Shown here: piece after piece, positions 44,397 through 52,024 of the stretch
Position numbering within the stretch: position 1 is the stretch's first letter
How the letters are laid out: each line of letters starts with the position of its first letter
From: Coneutiohabitans sp964457925
GTDB taxonomy: Bacteria; Zhuqueibacterota; Zhuqueibacteria; Zhuqueibacterales; Zhuqueibacteraceae
Direction: 5' to 3'
Length of the DNA stretch: 64,000 nt
Assembly (NCBI GenBank): GCA_964457925.1
Contig: CAYWGH010000006.1
Span: 124,001-188,000 of the forward strand
Position numbers and translations under genes: made by a program
The notes under the pieces: model-generated
Database searches by the model: none
The model's input: only the letters and a program-made list of their open reading frames with translations
What the model was told of the DNA's origin: nothing

Positions 44397-44425
44397 AATA
44401 TATAGTCATGATCTCCGCAAGTCAA
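44397..44425 (-). promoter_or_regulatory. Promoter of the amidase/MinD unit
   Basis: On the minus strand, TTGACT (44425-44420), a 17-base spacer and TATATT (44402-44397): a near-consensus sigma-70 promoter. It leaves a leader of about 155 bases before the amidase ATG. Confidence 0.7.
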
Positions 44426-44470
44426 GCGGAAATTCTGACGGCCTTAAATCACACAAAAGCGCGGGCTGGC

Positions 44471-47332
44471 TTATCTCGCCACGACCATCTTCTTCACCGC
44501 CACCTCCGCTCCGGCCGTTATGCGCAACACATAAACACCGCTGCTCACCGTTTGCCCCGCAGCATTCTGGCCATTCCACATGAGGGAATGCGCACCGGCG
44601 GTTTTCATGCCGTCGAACAAGGTAACGACATTCCGACCCAACACATCGAAAATGCGAACAACCACACGTTCTGTGCGCGGCACAGAAAAATTGATTTGTG
44701 TTGAGGGATTGAAAGGATTGGGGTAGTTCTGTTGCACTTCGAACGTGGCCGCAACACTTGCGGGATGCTCGGCCACGCCGGTGACAATGCCCGGCTCCGG
44801 CGGCGGCAAACGCTTGCTGGTGTAAATGTGAAACTGCCCCGGCTGTAGCGCCAGCGCCGCTTGCGTGTCGCTCACGCTAATCGAATCCCCGGAAAAATAA
44901 TCATACCAAATTCCCGCGTTTTGAAAATTGGGATTGACATTCAGCGGGATTACATGGAAATTGCCCACAATGGTCACGTTCATGCTGGGATGCGTGAGAT
45001 TGATGCGGCGATCATATTGCCCCTGCCCCACGCGCCAATTGAGTTGCGTCGCCTCGCTGCGAAATACTTCATTTTCGTTGCGCAACTTTAGCAGCGCCGC
45101 AAAAACTTTGTACAGTTTCAAGCGCTCGGGCTGTTGATAATAATTCCAGCGAATCGGTTTGGGATCGGTGCGGCCCGGCTCGTTGCCGGAGGGCAGATGT
45201 TGATCATAACCCAACTCGCCGAATTGCCAAATCATTTTTGGCCCGGGAATGGTAAGAAAAAATGCCGCCGCCAATTTGATGCGATCGAGCGCCGTATTCA
45301 AATCTTTCACGTTGTAATTGCCGCTGCTCCGGCCGAATTGCAGGTTTTTGTACATCAGCCATTCTTCGTCGTGGCTTTCCATGTAAGTGATCAAGCCCGG
45401 CTTGTTCCAACCGCGCGTTTTGTAATAGCCGCCGGATAAATCCGAGCGCAAGCCGGAATCTTCCAGCCAGCCCATGGCCGATTGGCTGTAGGCCGTGTTC
45501 AAATTGCCCCAGAGCAGCATGCCGCGCCGGTACTCGGCCAATTCCTTCATCTCACTGTTGTCGTCGATGAGATGCTCAAGGATCACATATGCCGTCGAGT
45601 CTACCGCCCAAATTTGATCAGCCATTCTCTTGAGCAGCGCGATTCTGGTGTTGTCGCGCGGCCCGCTGTTGCCCGGCCGGTTGGTGAAGCCGCGTGTGAA
45701 GTCGAAACGAAAACCGTCGACGCGGTATTCTTCCAGCCAGTAGCGATTTACACGATCGACGAATGCCTTGGTAACTTCACGCTCATGATTGAAATCATAA
45801 CCGAAGGCAAAATCCGTATGCGGCGCAACGACGTTGTACCAGGGATTTTCCGGAGAGGGCGGGCCGTAGTTGCCGGTGCTATATAAGCGCACCAGCGGGT
45901 GTTGGCCGTATGAATGTTGCAACACCATGTCGATGATCACCGCGATGCCGCGTTTGTGGCATTCGTCGATAAATCGCTTCAAATCGTTGCGCGGGCCGTA
46001 GTATTTGTCCGGCGCAAAATAGAACGAGATGTTATAGCCCCAACTAAGATTGCCTTCGAACTCTGTTGGCGGCATCAATTCGATGGCATTGACGCCGAGC
46101 CGTTGCAAATAGCCCAGCGTGTCGATCATGGTTTTGTAATCGTGTGCGGCGATGAAATCGCGAACCAGCAATTCATAGATCACCAGGTCTTTTTGCTCGG
46201 GCCGTTGATAATTTGTTGCCTGCCAGGCGTAGGGCGTTTGCGCGGTTTGCAGCACGGAAGCAATTTCCTGGGTTTGGCCCGTGGGATAACGGATCAAATT
46301 CGGATACGTCGTGCTGCTGATGAATTGATCGTTGAACGGATCGCTTACCTGCTCGGTGTAAGGATCCGCAATGCGCAAGCCGCCGTTGACGAGATACTGA
46401 AAAACATATTGCGTCGCCGGCGTCAGATTGTTGAGTGTGATCCAATAGCGGCTGCTGTCCGGCGTGCGCTTCATGAAATAGTTGGCGTCGATTTGCCAGT
46501 TGTTGAAGCTGCCGATGACATAAACGAAATCTTTGCGCGGCGCATGCAGCACCAGCGTGGCCGAGGTGGGGTTGATATAGTTGATGCCGTCCCGCACGCC
46601 TGCCGGCAATGCTTCCACCACCAGCGGCGGGTTTTGCAAAATCGTAAATGTGGTGCTGTCGGAATTTTGCGCGCCGGCAGTAGTGCGGGCAGTGAGCTTG
46701 AGCTTGTAGGTTCCCCCGGATAACGGCGCGGGCAGGGTGAACGATAGCAGCTTGCTCGCCGCATCATAACGCGCGCCAAGATTTTGATACTCGGTGTTGT
46801 CGATGAAAATCCGCAGCGCCGAGGTGTCGATCACGCTATTGCGCGCCGGGAAAATGTACGCGCTAATCGTTGGTTGCGCGCTGCTCGCCAGGCCGGAAAT
46901 GGAGTTGGGCAGCAGATAGTGAATGGTGGGATTCCTGACGTACAGAATCGAGTTGTTATTGTCGCTGGCGTTGCGCCGCGGATTGAGCGGATCAGAAAGC
47001 CAGCCGCCGCTTGAACCGTTCTCGTTGAATTTGTATTGATACGCGCCCGCAACACCGCCGCCGCTCACTGCGCCGCCGACGCGCAGGCGCACGGTTTTCG
47101 CCCACCGGCCAGTTGCTGCTTCGAACGTCATGCGCGAAGGCGCATTGCTCGCAATTGTGCCGTTGCTATTCGGCCCCCAGTTGTTGAATTCTCCGGGTAA
47201 AAACACCGCGCTGGGGTTGCCGGCAGGTTTGTAGTAAAACGTGACATCGACGCTGTCGGATTGCGCAAAAACGGGGCGGACAAGAAACAGCATGAAAACG
47301 GCGGCGAAAACGATCAAACGCAAGCGAAGCAT
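44471..47332 (-). CDS. Secreted alpha-amylase-family (GH13) enzyme with type IX sorting domain
   Basis: 953 residues from ATG 47332 (GGAGG five bases upstream) with a signal peptide ending VRPVFA. Two Ig/E-set carbohydrate-binding modules (VFLPGEFNNWGPNSNG; VYVIGSFNNWQIDANY) precede a GH13 catalytic domain: IDMVLQHSYG (region I), VDGFRFDFTRGF (nucleophile Asp), TAYVILEHLID (acid/base Glu) and TYMESHDEEW (third Asp). The C-terminus has TFEVQQNYPNPFNPSTQINF and a beta-sandwich ending in basic residues, the type A sorting domain for type IX secretion. It likely degrades alpha-glucans at the cell surface or outside. Terminal Cys-free ending VVAR fits. Confidence 0.93.
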   Translation of the reverse strand: MLRLRLIVFAAVFMLFLVRPVFAQSDSVDVTFYYKPAGNPSAVFLPGEFNNWGPNSNGTIASNAPSRMTFEAATGRWAKTVRLRVGGAVSGGGVAGAYQYKFNENGSSGGWLSDPLNPRRNASDNNNSILYVRNPTIHYLLPNSISGLASSAQPTISAYIFPARNSVIDTSALRIFIDNTEYQNLGARYDAASKLLSFTLPAPLSGGTYKLKLTARTTAGAQNSDSTTFTILQNPPLVVEALPAGVRDGINYINPTSATLVLHAPRKDFVYVIGSFNNWQIDANYFMKRTPDSSRYWITLNNLTPATQYVFQYLVNGGLRIADPYTEQVSDPFNDQFISSTTYPNLIRYPTGQTQEIASVLQTAQTPYAWQATNYQRPEQKDLVIYELLVRDFIAAHDYKTMIDTLGYLQRLGVNAIELMPPTEFEGNLSWGYNISFYFAPDKYYGPRNDLKRFIDECHKRGIAVIIDMVLQHSYGQHPLVRLYSTGNYGPPSPENPWYNVVAPHTDFAFGYDFNHEREVTKAFVDRVNRYWLEEYRVDGFRFDFTRGFTNRPGNSGPRDNTRIALLKRMADQIWAVDSTAYVILEHLIDDNSEMKELAEYRRGMLLWGNLNTAYSQSAMGWLEDSGLRSDLSGGYYKTRGWNKPGLITYMESHDEEWLMYKNLQFGRSSGNYNVKDLNTALDRIKLAAAFFLTIPGPKMIWQFGELGYDQHLPSGNEPGRTDPKPIRWNYYQQPERLKLYKVFAALLKLRNENEVFRSEATQLNWRVGQGQYDRRINLTHPSMNVTIVGNFHVIPLNVNPNFQNAGIWYDYFSGDSISVSDTQAALALQPGQFHIYTSKRLPPPEPGIVTGVAEHPASVAATFEVQQNYPNPFNPSTQINFSVPRTERVVVRIFDVLGRNVVTLFDGMKTAGAHSLMWNGQNAAGQTVSSGVYVLRITAGAEVAVKKMVVAR

Positions 47333-47371
47333 GCTTTCCTCCAAAAAGATCAAATACCAAAATCATGTTTG

Positions 47372-47527
47372 ATCATCGCCCGGGCGCTTTGTAAATTCAT
47401 TAGCTGAAGATTTGGAGCGCCCGGGCGATGATTATAAGGATCAAATCCAAAATCAATTTGCAGTCGAAAACAATTACTACCGCGCGGGCGTTTATAATTC
47501 TTCACGAAAATTTACAGCGCCCGGGCA
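47372..47527. repeat. Two tandem copies of a CGCCCGGGCG palindromic hairpin
   Basis: Copy 1: perfect 17-bp arms at 47372-47388 and 47416-47432 (ATCATCGCCCGGGCGCT). Copy 2: related but decayed arms at 47481-47490 and 47516-47527, with a similar spacer (TTTATAATTC, GAAAATTTACAG). They fill the intergenic space between the amylase gene and the alkyltransferase-like gene, which diverge. The core CGCCCGGGCG recurs at 47917 inside the next gene. Could be a regulator site or REP-type element. Confidence 0.65.
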
Positions 47528-47557
47528 GTCGCTTCTGACGAACGCAACAGTAAATCC

Positions 47558-47941
47558 ATGGCAAAGCCAGTTCCCCGGACATTATTTCAGCGCGTAAAAG
47601 CGATCATCAAAAAAATTCCGCGCGGCAAGGTGGCGACCTATGGCCAGATTGCCGCGCTTGCCGGGCAACCGCGCGCGGCGCGGCAGGTGGCCTGGGTGCT
47701 GCACAGTTCTTCCGGCAAAGACCGGCTGCCCTGGCATCGCGTGATCAACCGCAACGGTGCGATTTCATTGCCGCGTTCGCGCGGCTATGAATTGCAGCGT
47801 GAATTGCTGCGCCGCGAGGGCGTGACGTTCGGCTTGTGTGACGTCATTGATTTGGATCGTTTTCAATGGCGGCCACGAGTAAATCATAAAGCAGTATCCG
47901 TTCGAAAACGCAACCGCCCGGGCGCATCGCCGCCAGAATAA
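47558..47941 (+). CDS. Alkyltransferase-like protein (MGMT family, Cys replaced by Trp)
   Basis: 127 residues, matching the DNA-binding C-terminal domain of O6-alkylguanine-DNA methyltransferase: IPRGKVATYGQIAALAGQPR, then RLPWHRVINRNGAISLPRSR. The active-site PCHR is PWHR, so no alkyl transfer is possible. ATL proteins of this form bind alkylated guanine and flag it for nucleotide-excision repair. The C-terminal 30 residues are basic and unrelated. It starts 30 bases after the palindromic repeat block. Confidence 0.9.
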   Translation: MAKPVPRTLFQRVKAIIKKIPRGKVATYGQIAALAGQPRAARQVAWVLHSSSGKDRLPWHRVINRNGAISLPRSRGYELQRELLRREGVTFGLCDVIDLDRFQWRPRVNHKAVSVRKRNRPGASPPE

Positions 47942-47957
47942 CGCTGTTTGCCCGTTT

Positions 47958-48695
47958 CTATTTTTCCGAACTCACCCGCACGTTATCAAACCAAATCGCG
48001 CGCTTGCCGTCTTCGGTGACGCGGCGCAGCGGCAGCATCACCGCGCCGAATTGTTGATAATTCTCCCACAAATATGCGCCCTCACGCTCGCTTTGCAATT
48101 TATAACGCCATCCCTGAATGCGAAAGCTTGCCGGATTGATCCAAAGCCAGTATTGATCGCCCGGCGTCAAGCCGACGTTATCAAATGAAAGATGCAATAC
48201 GCGATAATCGACGCCATTTTTGCTTTCCGCGGGCGCTTCGCGCAGCTTGACGCCCGGATCGAACAGTTTGAACGGCATGATCAGCCAATAGGTATCGTTG
48301 ATGAATAACGCATAGCCGCGCTCCAGCAGTTGCTGGCGCGTGGAATCCGGCGGTGTTTGGCCGTCAATCCAAACCTGTCCGTTTTTTTGATCGATATCGC
48401 TGAATTCGATGCGATACGATTTGCCGTCTTGATTGCCTTTCCAGTTCAATGAATAGGCGCTGGTCGCGCGATTCCATCGGTGACTGCGGCGGGCGACTTC
48501 CTTGCCTTCGCTCTCCACCACAAAATCAAAGGCGATGGTCTGCGTTTTTTCCCAATTTTCCAAACCACCCATGGCCTGCATGACTTTGGTGGCCAGCTCG
48601 CGGGCAGCTTCGTCGTGTCCTTGTGCAGCGCTTTGTTGCGACAGAGCTCCCAACACAAAAGCAAGAATCAACCGGCTCAGTTTGCTCGTTGTCAT
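47958..48695 (-). CDS. Secreted protein of unknown function (LolA-like beta fold)
   Basis: 245 residues from ATG 48695 (GAGGAAAG upstream; the longer frame reaches into the next gene). Signal peptide ends near LSQQSAAQG. The mature part begins HDEAARELATKVMQAMGGLE NWEKTQTIAFDF and is beta-rich (SHRWNRATSAYSLNWKG, YWLIMPFKLFDPGVKL, YWLWINPASFRIQGWRY), the pattern of periplasmic lipoprotein-carrier-like proteins (possibly DUF6503). No catalytic motif. It follows the DMT exporter gene on the same strand by 47 bases. Confidence 0.65.
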   Translation of the reverse strand: MTTSKLSRLILAFVLGALSQQSAAQGHDEAARELATKVMQAMGGLENWEKTQTIAFDFVVESEGKEVARRSHRWNRATSAYSLNWKGNQDGKSYRIEFSDIDQKNGQVWIDGQTPPDSTRQQLLERGYALFINDTYWLIMPFKLFDPGVKLREAPAESKNGVDYRVLHLSFDNVGLTPGDQYWLWINPASFRIQGWRYKLQSEREGAYLWENYQQFGAVMLPLRRVTEDGKRAIWFDNVRVSSEK

Positions 48696-48742
48696 TGGAA
48701 TACTTTCCTCACAAAGTTGAAGAGGTGATGTGCAGCAATTTT

Positions 48743-49684
48743 TCAATACATGCGCCAGCGCGCCAATGCAATGCCGGCAATGACGCACAGCGCGCCAAAG
48801 ACTTGCATTTGCGATACATGCTCATTCAAAAACAAAACACCGGTAAGCACCGCGACCACCGGCACAAAGTTCGAATAAATCGCGGTTTTGTTCGCGCCAA
48901 TTTTGGCGAGACTGAGATTCCAAATGATATAGGACACTGCTATGGAAAAAATACCGGAATAACAGACGCCCACCCAACCGATGAAATCAATCGCCAACCA
49001 ATCCTGCGCTTGCATGGCCGGCAAGCTCCACAGCAGCATCGGCACAGTGCCGAAAATATTCGATAAGACGGTGAGTTTCAGCGGCGAATAACGCTTGATA
49101 TGCGGCCGGGCCAGCACCGTGTAGGCCGACCAGCACAGCACAGAACCCAGCGTTAAAACATCGCCCCATACGTTGCCGCCGGCCAAAGAGAGTTTACCGC
49201 TACCTCCCACAATAACGCCGTAGAGACCGAGAAAAGCCAGGGCAACGCCGACCACCATGGGCGTATTCATCCGTTCGCCGCCGGCGAAATGATTGGCAAC
49301 CGTAACCAGCGCGGGGGTTGCAGCCAGGATCATGGCGGAATTCGCGGTAGTGGTGCGCGCAATACCTTCGATAAAAAAAATCTGATACAACGTAATGTAG
49401 AGGAAACTCAAACCCGCAATCGGCAAAACCTCCTGCCGCGAGATGCGCAAATCCATGCCGCGCGAGCGCGCGATGAAATAGAGAAGAAAACTCGAAAGGA
49501 TAAAGCGTACCGCATTGAACGCGAGGGGTGAGAATTGTCTGAAGCCGGCTTTAACAATGGCGTAATTCGTTCCCCAAATCAAAACAACCAAGAGCATAAG
49601 CGCTTCAGTAGAATAAGGCGCAAGGATGAATTTACCGGTTTGATTTTGTTTCGCCGCCTCGGTTACCCTCAGGGTATTTTCCAC
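48743..49684 (-). CDS. EamA/DMT-family transporter
   Basis: 313 residues from a GTG at 49684 with GGAGA upstream; a longer open frame to 49789 has a cytoplasmic-like polar start. Ten hydrophobic segments in two EamA repeats: LMLLVVLIWGTNYAIVKAGF and GVCYSGIFSIAVSYIIWNLS, with ALAFLGLYGVIVGG and ending VFGALCVIAGIALARWRMY. Such proteins usually export amino acids or metabolites. The gene diverges from the cysteine operon promoter, about 170 bases away, so a cysteine or sulfur-metabolite role is possible but not shown. Confidence 0.85.
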   Translation of the reverse strand: MENTLRVTEAAKQNQTGKFILAPYSTEALMLLVVLIWGTNYAIVKAGFRQFSPLAFNAVRFILSSFLLYFIARSRGMDLRISRQEVLPIAGLSFLYITLYQIFFIEGIARTTTANSAMILAATPALVTVANHFAGGERMNTPMVVGVALAFLGLYGVIVGGSGKLSLAGGNVWGDVLTLGSVLCWSAYTVLARPHIKRYSPLKLTVLSNIFGTVPMLLWSLPAMQAQDWLAIDFIGWVGVCYSGIFSIAVSYIIWNLSLAKIGANKTAIYSNFVPVVAVLTGVLFLNEHVSQMQVFGALCVIAGIALARWRMY

Positions 49685-50143
49685 AATAAACTCTTGTCTC
49701 CTTTCCGTGAACGATGTCCTGCTGCAAAATATGACAATGGGGCAATATAAGCACGACACCATGCGGAAGCAAGGCCGGCAATCGGTCAATTCACGCGCAC
49801 GAAAATTATTTCAGGATAAAACCATTGAACAAAAGTTGGCCGAATTGCGTCTTGACTTTGGAAACTCAGCGTTGTATTATTGTTTCATAAAAAAGAAAAT
49901 ACGAATATGACATACATTCCTCACAATTGTTGTCGTCAGCCTTTCCGCATGCGCTGCTTGTGTCGCAGGCGGGGAGGCTCATGCGAGACACGCCCGCAAC
50001 GCTAAATCCGCATATTGCCTCATTGTGCCAAACCCGATGGCACGAGCCTCCTCGCCCCCACAATTCTTCGAAACACCGATTAACTCTCAAATTTATTTGC
50101 TCGCTCAATCTCAATTTGGCGAGAAGGAAGAATTATTTTATCT
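49685..50143. other. 459-base divergent control region and long leader of the cysteine operon
   Basis: No gene is convincing here. After the promoter at 49852-49880 a leader of about 255 bases runs to the cysM start. It contains paired segments GCGGGGAGGCTC (about 49967) and GAGCCTCCTCGCCCC (about 50046), which can form a long-range hairpin with a bulge. I cannot match it to a known riboswitch. The ribosome site GAAGGAAG precedes the ATG. Confidence 0.45.
49852..49880 (+). promoter_or_regulatory. Promoter of the cysM operon
   Basis: TTGACT (49852-49857), exactly 17 bases, TATTAT (49875-49880). Near-consensus sigma-70 promoter. Confidence 0.75.
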
Positions 50144-51088
50144 ATGCCGAATGTCATGATTACCCCGGTTCGCCGCCGCACGCGTGTGCGCCGGCGCGCC
50201 ATTTTTGCGCTGGTTGGAAATACCCCCTTGCTCGATCTGTCGGACTATTCGATGCGCCGCCGCGTCAAAATTTTTGCAAAAGCCGAATGGCAAAATCCCG
50301 GGCGTTCGATCAAGGATCGCGCGGCCAGCCGGATTATCCGCGCTGCGTGGCATGCCGGCCAGCTCACCCGCGATAAAATTTTGCTGGATTCGACTTCGGG
50401 CAACACGGGTGTGGCTTATGCGATGCTCGGCGCGGCGTTGGGCGTGCGCGTGCGGCTTGTCGTGCCGGAGAATGTCAGCGCATATCAGAAGAACTTGTTG
50501 CAGGCCTATGGCGCCGAGGTGATTTGGACCAGCGCGAGCGAAGGCTCGGACGGCGCGATTCGCCAGGCGCGCGCCATGTACGAAGAAGCGCCGGCGCGTT
50601 ACTTTTATGCCAACCAATACAACAATCCTGAAAATTGGCGCGCGCATTATCACACCACGGCATGCGAAATTTGGCGGCAAACCGCCGGCCGGTTGACGCA
50701 TTTCGTTGCGGGCCTGGGCACGAGCGGCACGTTCATCGGAACCGGCAAACGCTTGCTCGCTTTCAATGCCGGCATTCGTTTGATCTCCGTGCAACCGGAT
50801 TCGCCGCTGCATGGTTTGGAAGGCCTCAAACACATGCCGACGGCGATCGTTCCGGAGATTTATGATTCCCAACTCGCCGATGAGAATCTCGGCGTGGCAA
50901 CCGAGGCCGCTGTTGAGTTGGTGCGAGACACGGCGCGCCGCAAAGGTTTCTTAATCGGTTTATCGAGCGGCGCAGCGCTGGAGGCGGCGCGCCAGATTAC
51001 GACGCGGATCGAAGACGGCATCGTGGTCACAGTATTTCCTGACGGCGGCCACCGCTATCTTGAGGAAAGATTCTGGCATGAACACTGA
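50144..51088 (+). CDS. cysM: Cysteine synthase, CysM type (sulfur-carrier dependent)
   Basis: 314 residues. PLP lysine is in PGRSIKDRAASRII (K57); SGNTGVAYAMLGAALG binds the substrate carboxylate; THFVAGLGTSGTFIGTGKRL holds the phosphate; SSGAALEAA is near the end. PDSPLHGLEGLKHM and AIVPEIYD match the mycobacterial CysM branch that uses O-phosphoserine and a thiocarboxylated carrier protein. The downstream genes encode exactly the carrier (51677), its JAMM protease (51078) and its activating enzyme (52025), supporting that assignment. First gene of the operon. Confidence 0.93.
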   Translation: MPNVMITPVRRRTRVRRRAIFALVGNTPLLDLSDYSMRRRVKIFAKAEWQNPGRSIKDRAASRIIRAAWHAGQLTRDKILLDSTSGNTGVAYAMLGAALGVRVRLVVPENVSAYQKNLLQAYGAEVIWTSASEGSDGAIRQARAMYEEAPARYFYANQYNNPENWRAHYHTTACEIWRQTAGRLTHFVAGLGTSGTFIGTGKRLLAFNAGIRLISVQPDSPLHGLEGLKHMPTAIVPEIYDSQLADENLGVATEAAVELVRDTARRKGFLIGLSSGAALEAARQITTRIEDGIVVTVFPDGGHRYLEERFWHEH

Positions 51089-51557
51089 CGGCGCATTACT
51101 CTCCGCAGAGCATCTTGATGCGATGATGCAAGAAGCGCAGGCGGCATTTCCGGCGGAATGTTGCGGCTTGCTTTTGGGAATGCGAGGCGAAACCGGTTGG
51201 CATATTGCTGGGGCGCGGGCAATGCGTAACGCCAGCGCGCATCCAAATCAAGGTTTCGAGTTTGACCCGCGCGAACAATTGCGCGTTTATCGCGAAGCCG
51301 ATAACTTCGGCAGGGAAATCGTGGGGCACTATCATTCGCATCCCAATGCCAGAAAAGGTCCCTCGCCGACGGATTTGAAGTTGGCGCGCGCTCGCGGTGA
51401 TCGCGGACTATGGTTGATTTTGGCCGTATCAGAGGGCAAATTTATTGATGCCAGTCTGTGGCAATTGCGCGGCGAGCCGGGCGATTTCTGCCGCGTGCGG
51501 CTGGATATTGACAAGCAGAATCTGGGGGAACAATCACCGCAAATCAACGCGAAGTGA
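51078..51557 (+). CDS. JAMM/M67 metallopeptidase, Mec+-like
   Basis: 159 residues from ATG 51078, overlapping the cysM stop by 11 bases, with GAGGAAAG upstream. JAMM motif: the Glu in FPAECCGLLLGMRGE, then IVGHYHSHPNARKGPSPTDL (HxH-P-x..S-x..D). In the Mec+/CysO/CysM system this zinc protease releases cysteine from the C-terminus of the sulfur carrier. Position next to cysM and the carrier gene fits that role exactly. A C-terminal tail of about 20 residues carries an inverted repeat that continues downstream. Confidence 0.93.
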   Translation: MNTDGALLSAEHLDAMMQEAQAAFPAECCGLLLGMRGETGWHIAGARAMRNASAHPNQGFEFDPREQLRVYREADNFGREIVGHYHSHPNARKGPSPTDLKLARARGDRGLWLILAVSEGKFIDASLWQLRGEPGDFCRVRLDIDKQNLGEQSPQINAK

Positions 51558-51591
51558 AGAGAATTTGCGCAATTTTGCGTTGATTCGCGGT
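51536..51591 (+). repeat. Inverted repeat at the end of the JAMM gene
   Basis: Arms 51536-51553 (ACCGCAAATCAACGCGAA) and 51574-51591 pair with two mismatches. The first arm lies in the end of the JAMM gene. It could attenuate or stabilise the transcript before the carrier gene. There is no T-run. Confidence 0.4.
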
Positions 51592-51676
51592 CTGATAAAA
51601 CGGTGATTTATTGGAATGACGCTTTTAGTTGTTGCAAAAATCCTTACAGAATCATATCAAACAGAGGAAAACAACC

Positions 51677-51949
51677 ATGGCATATGTGATTATCCCCTCG
51701 GCTTTACGGGCCTTCACGCAACAACAGGCGCGCGTGGAAATTCCGGGCAACACCGTGGGAGAAATTATCAAACAGCTCTCCGAACGTTATCCGGAGTTGC
51801 GGCGCCATTTGCTCAACGAGCAGGGCCGGCTTCGCAAGTTTGTGAATGTGTTTGTCGGCGACGAAGAAATCCGTCACTTGCAAAACGAAGCCACGCCGGT
51901 GCGCGAAAATGCGGAAGTGAGTATTGTGCCATCAGTCGCCGGCGGCTGA
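51677..51949 (+). CDS. MoaD/ThiS-family sulfur carrier protein (CysO-like)
   Basis: 90 residues from ATG 51677 (GAGGAAAAC upstream): MAYVIIPSALRAFTQQQARV, TVGEIIKQLSERYPELRRHL, and the essential C-terminal Gly-Gly (VPSVAGG). The ubiquitin-like fold becomes a thiocarboxylate on the last Gly and donates sulfur to CysM. The ORF before this start lacks a match. In the window the whole cycle is adjacent: carrier, activating enzyme (52025), synthase and protease. Confidence 0.9.
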   Translation: MAYVIIPSALRAFTQQQARVEIPGNTVGEIIKQLSERYPELRRHLLNEQGRLRKFVNVFVGDEEIRHLQNEATPVRENAEVSIVPSVAGG

Positions 51950-52024
51950 TCGCGCGGAACGAACGCACCGGCGAAAAGTTGAAGTCACGCTAGCGAACAC
52001 CACCACCAAACTCTTTGAACCATT

